Positions 56,985 through 64,000 of a stretch of 64,000 bases of DNA are shown here, in pieces. The notes beneath the pieces are model-generated. The model was not told the origin of the DNA, searched no databases, and worked only from the letters and a program-made list of their open reading frames with translations. Both the position numbers and the translations under genes were made by a program. The stretch lies in the NCBI RefSeq assembly GCF_030272615.1, contig NC_081410.1, positions 184,559,619 to 184,623,618 on the forward strand. Reading direction: 5' to 3'. Position 1 is the first letter of the stretch. Every line of letters starts with the position of its first letter. The DNA is from Cryptomeria japonica. Its lineage: Eukaryota > Streptophyta > Pinopsida > Cupressales > Cupressaceae.

Positions 56985-57830
56985 TATGAAGGCCATTGCT
57001 GGGTGATTTTTGTCTAAGTGTGTTTGGGTGCCATTTTTTGAGATGATCTCCAAACTTATGCAGATTTGATGAGGGCGATTTTGCCTATTTACGTGTGGCG
57101 CCACCATTGGAGAAGAGGGCAGCGATTTTGTGTGTGGCTAATCGCCCCACATTTGGGTGCGATTTGGAGTTGTTGCATATGACGCCATTGCTGATACGGA
57201 AGTGACTTTGTCCATACTTGTGCTTGACGCCATTGCTGGGCGAATTTTAAAATCATTCCATGGGCGCCATTGCTGGTTCATACCTGTGACATTAAATTCC
57301 AGATTTGAAGTTTTTGTTTCCAATCATCATTTGTGGATGGCGATGTTGTTTTGAGCATCATTGTTGACTGATTGAGGACATTGTGTTTGGGTGCCATTGT
57401 TAGCCTAGTCTGAAGCACCATTTTCAGAGTTATTTTCAGACTGATATATCATTCCCAATCACTTTTGTTTGTGCCCAGGCATGGCCATTTTTGAGCTTTG
57501 AAAGACAGCCATTTAGATGTGAAAGTGTGCCATGGCTGTGATCATTTCCAGCCACTAATGTGAAGTGTTTTCTGAGTATATTTAGACTGGTGGAGGCCAT
57601 TTTCAGAGTCTTGGAGGACACTTTCAGACTCAGTCCTCAGAAAATCGGACTTTATTACAACTTGGTCATAAAAAATCGGTCACTTTCTGAGCGTATTCAG
57701 ACATCCAAGTGACATTTTCAGACTTGGGTATACAATTTTGAGCTTCAAATCATTCATTTTTGGAGTATACCAGGGTGTCCTCAAACATATATTTCATGAT
57801 CAGACCTCACATAGGTCTGAAAATCAGGGT
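56985..57830. repeat. dispersed GCGCCATTGCTGG and TTTTCAGACT words
   Basis: GCCATTGCTGG-type words lie at about 56990, 57181, 57228, 57267 and 57391. From 57412 to 57730 CATTTTCAGA/ACTTTCAGACT words recur at least seven times. Short ORFs here (for example 57157-57354) are not convincing. Confidence 0.75.
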
Positions 57831-58022
57831 TTTGAAAGGGTTTTGTACCCCATGTTGATTGAAAATCATGTTCTCAGAATTTATGTTACTAATTGTTGAA
57901 ATTTCTGATTTTAGACCCTTAAATTTGACAAAATCATTAAAAATCAGAACTTACGAAATTCTGAAAACAAATTATTCGAATTATTTTTCCATGATATTAA
58001 CTTCGAGCTTCGTACAGGTACC

Positions 58023-60945
58023 ATGTCTAAAGCAAGGATAGCGGCAAGAAAGGAATAGTTGAAGATCACACAAGAGGGCTTCTATCCGGAGTCAGTGCTA
58101 TCGTCCCGATGGAAGAAGATCGCGGATACGAACATGGAGTACCTAGGCATGAAGCAGATGATACAAAGAATGTTTGGAGTGAAGAATCATCTTCCTTCAA
58201 CCATATCGGCTAATATCATGAAGAGCGAAATCTATAATGCAGTCGGCTTTCCACCATCCATCCAATGTGGTGAGCTTGTTGTCGAGTGTACCAAGTGCTA
58301 TGATCCAAGAACCTGAATGATCAGATCACCTAAGGGGGCAGTGCTTGCATACTTAGCCGAAGATGCAATTTTGGAAGTGTTTGGAATTCCCAGGTGTGTG
58401 GACATGCAAGAGATGACTAAGGATGATGCTTTAGCAAAATTTGTGAAGAGAACGGAAGCATGTATGACGGTTGTCAACAACGCGTGGGTCATCGAGCAAA
58501 GGCATCACCACTCTAGATTGCCCAAGAGACTTCTATGTTCGGACTTCAAAGATGAGTACGACGACTTAGTATTTTTACTCAATGGAGTGATGGGAGCACG
58601 TCAAGGGGCATTGTTTGAGAATTGGATGTATCATTATATTGAAGAAATATCAAAGGGAACGGTGTTCAAATGGGCCAAAATAATAAGAGATAACCTTGAC
58701 TTCTAGTTGAGGTTTGGAGAAAGCGCAGACATTCAACATGACCTCCTACCTTGTGTATGCACTAGCCAGATTTGTTGTGTACAAAGGACTGATATGCAAG
58801 GGCAAAGTCGGGAATGGGCCAGGGCATTACAGAGTTTATGAGTGCTATCCACAACTCCACATGCACAAGATTGAACATTATAGAAGGGTGACCGATGCTC
58901 TCACCATGTACATCACTAGACTGCTGCAAGGCGGGATCCACAAACGATTGTCCAAGGAGGCAACAAAACTTATTGAGAAGTATGGATCGTGGTATATATA
59001 GTTTCCTGCCTTCACATACCTATGGATTTAGGGATGTTGATCCGAACCATACAGGCTTCCTAGGTATCTGACAGATAAGATGATTTTACTTGAGGTAGTG
59101 AGACAATTTTTGGAGTATGATTTCCTCCAAAAGAAAAAGCGTAGAGTGGGTATAACTCTCCCAATTGCACTTGGTAAGACATTGGAGGTATGCCACACTG
59201 AAGCCGTGGAAAATTCAGTTATTAAGGAACTAGAGTTCTATCGCCATGGAACCTACCATAGCAGGGATCGATTTGATTCATTTCAGAATCTTGTAAAGAT
59301 TAAGGGAGGAAGATTTGCACATAGAATCAACATCGAGGACTATTGGGCTAATCTCATGGATGAGCACACAGTTAGGAAGAGGATGTGGTCTTGTATGTCA
59401 ATGTACTTCATGAGGGAGTGCAATCTTTTCACCATCCCAGATCAGGCTCAAGATGATGGTGATCCTATCAATCCATAGTACGTAAATGAAAAGGACAAGC
59501 CAATCTTGTCACCCAGTTGGATGCAACCTGAGTTGGTGGATTTGAATGTTTTGATGAGAGAAGTAAATGATTACTCCAGGGAATGGGTTGACAAGTACGT
59601 CAATGAATTGAGGAAGTTGAATGTCACCTTTACCTATGAGAAGATGAAATACTAGGAGTCGTTTGTCAACGATGACAAGAGAACAATCAGTAATGTAAGG
59701 ACACATGATGATGAGGAGAGTCAAGCTCCCAAGAGAAGGAAACTCCCAAGAGAAGGAAAGGTATGCCTGGAGAATCACAAGCAAGAGGCAAGGAGATTGT
59801 TAGTCAAAGTTCAAGAAAGAAGAAACATAAGTCTAGTACTCCTCAATCCACCATGATTTCCTCGTTAGTGAGAGAGAATGAATGACAGAGAAGGACAATG
59901 AGTCCAAACAGGGTTCTGATATGGAAATCCTACCAGAGAATAACCGGGAGTTACATGCTATAGCACAGTCGAAACCACATGATGATGTGGAAGAACAACT
60001 GGAATCTCCTACAATCCAACTGGAGGTCAACTTGGGCAACAATGTGGTAGACTTAATCAAAGATAAGGATACAGATGATGATGTGATTTCAGCCTGGAGA
60101 GGACTTGATCAGGACACGAGCCTTGAGGATGGGATGGAGATTTCTACTATTCCCAATTGGTTGCTGCAAAGCATAGAGAAGAAGAAAATGATAGAGGCAC
60201 AACCTATAGAGGACATTGATGATTTCTTAGCCAGGACAGACAAAGGAAAAGAACAAAAGAAGGCTAAGGTGCTCTCTAGGATTGCTAGAGATGATACAGG
60301 TGTGCGCATTGCACAAGTGGCTGTCCCAATAGTTGAAAACACCAAAAAAGTGGTCACTCCTACGGATTATCAGATCACCACGATTGACCTTGGACCAACT
60401 ACAAAGAAACAAGAGTTCTAGGAACATGATGATACAGTCAAGGCAATCATGGTGCGATTGGATCGAACTATTGAGAAGAAAGATATACTTGAAAATGAGA
60501 ACAACTGGCTCAGGGAATACATTGAAGGGATGAACTCCAAAAGGCGTGAGGATCTTACTTTTGTCTCACTTATCACCATTGATCACGGGTTTCCTTTCGA
60601 CTATGAGGTAGAAAGGAATACACATTTAGAAGTTGAAAAATGGATTGAAGATGTATTGAAACAGGCGGATGATTTCCTAGCTCGGTTTGTCCAGGCATTT
60701 GACAAGACCTCAATGCTCATATTCAGGATACAATATTTGGAGGGAGTTTGGGATGATTTCCAACTTGTGCAGGAGAAGACAATTCCTCTCCTCAGAGTGT
60801 TGAAGTGAATCTTGATACCTACGTTGATCCAGGAGGGAGTTGTAGGGAGTTGTACATGCAAGTGATGTTTATGATTTCTAGGGATAGTATTGTTCTTTGG
60901 CTATGTGGAGGTCCGCTTCTAATCATGCAAGGCAAGATTGCATAG
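58023..60945 (+). pseudogene. long broken ORF, unknown function
   Basis: ATG at 58023 starts MSKARIAARKE. In-frame stops are at 58056, 58314 and 58704, then the frame changes near 58706-58714, with stops at 58999, about 59026, about 59035 and 59476. Further frame changes follow near 59750 and 60790. Pieced together it would span roughly 950 residues. I see a globular N-terminal part (58060-59470: RWKKIADTNMEYLGMKQM, RMIRSP-like MIRSPKGAVLAYLAEDAI, MGARQGALFENWMYHYIEEI, RLLQGGIHKRLSKEATKLIEKYGSWYI). A basic Lys/Arg stretch near 59720-59850 (KRRK, SRKKKHKSS) looks like a nuclear signal. An acidic linker follows, and then a coiled-coil-like end (ENENNWLREYIEGMNSKRRED). I recognise no known domain. 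It may be an accessory ORF of a large LTR element or a captured host gene. Confidence 0.7.
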
Positions 60946-62090
60946 TGATGGAAGGTGTTGGTTCACAAATCAACAGATTGGATAGGTTCTAAGGAAATGC
61001 CAACTCCTATGATCAAACCCTCCAATTTGACTTGGCCAACTTATAGAGTGAACCTATTTGGTTACTAACTCTCTCACTTTAGGCTCTGCAAGACCTAGAC
61101 GGGTATACCTATTCACTAGTGGCTTTTGATGACGAATGCTTTTTATAGTAGATTGATTATTTTGATCTAACTGACCCCTATCTCAGAATGGCAAAGGTTC
61201 TTGGAATAGATGTCTTTTAGATGAGTTTAAGATTGTTGTTATAGAAGCTATTCGATCTTTGTGCTTGAAATTCCTATATATGTACACTATTACTAACTAA
61301 CTCTATACTTCTTACTCAACTAATCCCTATTGCTTTAATGTAAAGGTGCGCTCATATAATGATAATTATGGTTTATGGATGACCAGTGCCTTCTTTGCTG
61401 TTTGGGCTATAGAGTCTTATATTTCTCTAGGACTTAATGTATGATTTGTGAGACAATTTTTAAACCTACCCCCTTTGGTAAATCTATCAGTTACTGTTTT
61501 TTATGAGATCTGCTAAATGTTTATATCATAAACCGCCTGAATGAATTTAACCCTAACCTTAAGGGACCATTCAAGGAAGAACTACAAGGAACAATTACAA
61601 TCCACGAATAGATCTTTTTAATCCAAATTTATAATATAGAAACATAAACTTCACTGTAAGAATACGAATAACCTTATCTCCCTTAGATAATATCACAAAC
61701 AATTGCCTACAGAAAATGAGATAATCCACAACACATACACAAAAGAAAAACGACTGATTCTATTAAAACTTCAAAATGGTACAGTAGTATGCCAGAGGCT
61801 ATAGTAACTATCCAGTCTCTAATATTCTAATGATTCGTTCATTTTACAAAATATGCTCATATAAATAAACGAGCAACACCTATTCTATGAGAAGTCATGT
61901 CCCTTCATCATTAATTCGTTGAGCATCAGTTAACAATTCCAGTTAAGCAACGGTCACACAAATATTTGTTAGAATTTATGGTAATGTGACTTCACTGAGA
62001 TTTGTTTTGTTCTTTGCGGCAACGGGTAATCATTTGTCTAGCAGTGCTTTGAATTTTTCATTGACGTTTATTCAACCTTACACCTGTGCT
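60946..62090. other. no convincing feature
   Basis: The first 200 bp read weakly as a continuation of the broken ORF in another frame (near 60906-61150, SNHARQDCIVMEGVGSQINRLDRF with stops). The remainder is AT-rich and has no coding, repeat or RNA signature that I can support. Confidence 0.45.
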
Positions 62091-62095
62091 GTACT

Positions 62096-62862
62096 TCGAT
62101 GAAATCATATGTCTCGATGGCTTTATCTTATGTCTACCCGAAACACCATATTCCATCGACATCATTCTTTATTTCGGTGGAATTGACATCATCGCCAACA
62201 CTTCTCTTGGTCTTATTGATATCTTTATTTCATCGAAGCCTCGCTATAAGTGTTTATGTCGGTATAATGTTTTATCAATTCATCGAAATCTTCCTTTTCG
62301 ATGAAAATGCTTTTATCGCTAAGTCCCTCCGTCGTTTTATCGATGTGAGAATTCCATCGAAACAGTCCTTCATTAGCCGGCCTAGCGTTGATAAAATTTC
62401 CTCTTTCGGTAAAAGAAAAATACTCTCCTTCGACTCTTTATGTTCGGCTGATAACAAGTCATCGATGGAAATTCCTCATGTTTCATCGATCTTTTATCCT
62501 TCGATGAGAAAGCTATCTTCGGTCAACATCCTTTGTGCCTCTTCGATACGCTATTTTCCCCGAAATAGCTTTGTCGATAAAATATCCATTGGTTCCTTCG
62601 ATATCACTCTTTCGGCCAAACTTCTTCCCTCGGCAAGTTGTTCACATGTCTCATCGATACTGTAGTTTCATCGAAACTCTTTATTTCATCGACGAGGACC
62701 ACTCCTGATTTCCTCAATGTACTTTATGTCGATGGAACTAATGTTTTCGGTGAATCCTTTTGGAAGTCCATCGTGGCCAAGATTTGTTCGATAAGTCACT
62801 TTGTTGATAGGATAATGGTAGGCTTCTTTGATAGAGTCATTTCGGTCAGACTGGGCGTTTCG
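62096..62862. repeat. degenerate TCG-anchored tandem repeat
   Basis: More than 30 TCG triplets, mostly TCGAT, ATCGA or TTCGG, occur in about 770 bp. Gaps between successive TCGs are mainly 18, 24 and 14-17 bp. From 62406 onward the order 24, about 15, 18 recurs, giving a higher-order unit of about 57 bp. The 188-codon ORF at 62099-62665 is a by-product of this composition. Confidence 0.7.
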
Positions 62863-63197
62863 GCGAAGGAGTAGCATGTATATCCAATGGCCTTGGTTTG
62901 AGCGATAATCTTTAGGATTCTGATGTCGATGGAAGTGCCAAAGGTTCTATTGAAATTCTTAAGGGCATGCTTGATTTCATTTTTTTCTCAAGAAAACTTC
63001 TGTAGCTTCAATTGAAACCACAAAATTCTATTTATTTAAATTCAATGCTCAACAGAAGGATCGATCCAAGAGATTCGACTGAAGATCCTTACATCAATTG
63101 ATGAATTATTGGGGATGGATGTTCATGCATCCAACAATTTACACTTTAGAAGAATTGAAAGAAAAAATGAAGTTTGTTTACTTCAATTAGTTAGTCT

Positions 63198-63419
63198 TTG
63201 AAGAAGAGTCATATAGATGATTTCATTTCTCTTGTGGTTCACATCCACAATTTACAGAAGCTTATGCTAGATTGGGAAAGTGTCTTCGATGCTTGCTCAA
63301 ATGCCTTGGATGTGATTGATGCGCAACAAGGAGCTTTACCCAACGTCACCATGGAGGAACTCAACTCAGTCTTAGCTAGATTGGTGGAGTATGTAGCTAG
63401 AGAAAAGGATGTGTTGTGA
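63198..63419 (+). pseudogene. short helical ORF fragment, unknown
   Basis: The 73-codon frame HIDDFISLVVHIHNLQKLMLDWESVFDACSNALDVIDAQQGALPNVTMEELNSVLARLVEYVAREKDVL reads as helical protein. No ATG sits at its start, and the frame before it is closed by TAG 63192. Just upstream, about 63105-63165, another frame reads WGWMFMHPTIYTLEELKEKMKF. It may be the C-terminal remainder of the ORF at 58023-60945, separated by an insertion. That link is inference. Confidence 0.4.
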
Positions 63420-64000
63420 CCTATTTTACACATCGCCCCATTGTAGATGGGGACCCCCTATTTTTGCTTCTAGAGTTTTGTCCTAGCTTTTGCAATTTCG
63501 TAAATCCATCTTCTTTGAGAATTTTTGAGTCATAGTGTTTTGAGCAATCATCTCGGGCCAAGTAGAGAGTTCATGCTCAGAACAGTGTTTGAACGCTGTC
63601 AAAGTGCTTAGAAGGTCTGAAGGACGAGGATCGCAATTGCTTTGGGTCATTTTTGACAATTTTAAATCTTTAGGAATTTTTGCTTTTTTGCTTTTTTCTA
63701 AATTTAGAAAGTTTTGTTTTTGGCACTTTGGGCCCAATCCGGGAAGCAGTTTTTTGGCTTGCTTTTTGCTTTTTTGAAAGCAAGATTAGGGTTTTGTTCC
63801 TCAGGTTGTTTCATGAATGCCCATGTCCTCATTATTGAAATTTTTTGTCTCCAAGTACAAAAAGCATGGTAAAAACCCTAATCTAGGGTTTTGTTCCAGA
63901 TGATCCTGGTATGAACAGGGCAGATCCAAATTGAACATGGCAGTATGAATGAAGATGTTTGGAAGAGGAAAAATGGCATGAAGGCCAAACTCGCCCAAGG
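63412..64000 (+). repeat. start of another LTR, cut by the window end
   Basis: TGTTGTGACCTATTTTACACATCGCCCC matches the first roughly 45 bases of the LTR at 55579. A 6-bp stem, CCCCAT/ATGGGG, lies at 63436-63452. Beyond that the sequence is unrelated to 55579, so the two are not an LTR pair of one element. The rest is T-rich with repeated AGGGTTTTGTTCC words near 63789 and 63884. Confidence 0.6.

Larger units (their letters stand above)
55579..58000 (+). repeat. LTR of the gypsy element (3' LTR; right end not resolved)
   Basis: It starts TGTTGTGACCTTTACACACATCGCCCC, matching the start of the solo LTR on the other strand. A 7-bp perfect stem, CCCCATT-GCA-AATGGGG, lies at 55602-55618. The region holds two short-motif arrays (55972-56855 and about 56990-57430) but no gene. 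I could not identify its CA end. 58000 is a working limit, just before the next ORF. Confidence 0.6.

Noticed and set aside
62099-62665. 188-codon ORF
   Set aside because: Its codons mirror the TCG-anchored repeat. Alternative frames are equally open in places, and no domain is seen.
55579-63412. One LTR element with LTRs at 55579 and 63412
   Set aside because: Only the first 45 or so bases match. A true LTR pair would match throughout.

Overview
The window looks like plant nuclear DNA from a large, transposon-packed genome, and a conifer or other gymnosperm is my best guess. The reasons are nested LTR retrotransposons of plant lineages (Ty1/copia, chromovirus, dual-RNase-H Tat), a plant mobile domain (PMD) gene inside one of them, a very large solo LTR, spliceosomal-type signals, many AT microsatellites and no bacterial features. 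The species assignment is inference. I found no complete host gene. One short exon candidate (33823-33939) and a possible divergent promoter beside it are the only host-gene hints. Almost every coding stretch is a broken copy of a mobile-element gene. || LAYOUT. 1-4252: 3' part of a Ty1/copia element (integrase, RT, RNase H, 3' LTR). 4350-17123: a complete Tat-lineage Ty3/gypsy element with two LTRs (1674 and 1656 bp) and a perfect 5-bp target duplication GTAAG. It is inserted in a TG/TA microsatellite and carries an antisense, apparently spliced PMD gene between pol and the 3' LTR. 17124-19590: non-coding DNA with diverged repeats. 19597-33138: a LINE (ORF1, then endonuclease-RT ORF2) split by a minus-strand chromovirus (22425-31638, duplication CACTC, two 1537-bp LTRs). 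That chromovirus is itself split by a 1446-bp solo LTR (24992-26437, duplication CCTAT). 33600-34582: putative host-derived sequence. 34583-44215: a second copia element, degraded, holding a 674-bp hAT-like element and a 3.1-kb hAT-like element with a third one nested inside. 44216-47712: a minus-strand copia fragment with its 5' LTR. 47713-55578: a Ty3/gypsy pol cut by a 4415-bp minus-strand solo LTR (49881-54295, duplication ATTGG), followed by an LTR start at 55579. 58023-60950: a long broken ORF of unknown function. 62096-62862: a degenerate TCG-anchored repeat. 63412-64000: the start of a further LTR. || HOW IT FITS TOGETHER. Target-site duplications give an order of events: LINE first, then the chromovirus, then the solo LTR inside it; and gypsy pol first, then the 4.4-kb solo LTR. 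By hand count, LTR pairs differ by about 2.7% in the Tat element and about 7% over the first half of the chromovirus LTRs, so the Tat insertion is probably younger. || MOST INTERESTING. (1) Fourteen copies of a 33-bp imperfect palindrome in the giant solo LTR, spaced 165-176 bp and then 34-36 bp apart, whose half-sites (CGCCCTGGTCC and GGACAGGRGCG) also occur as a tandem block in the unrelated Tat LTR. (2) The antisense PMD gene with a 19-bp minisatellite in its presumed intron, which repeats a motif from the element's own LTR. (3) A shared hairpin terminus on three otherwise different LTRs. (4) The TCG-anchored repeat with a recurring 24/15/18-bp spacing.
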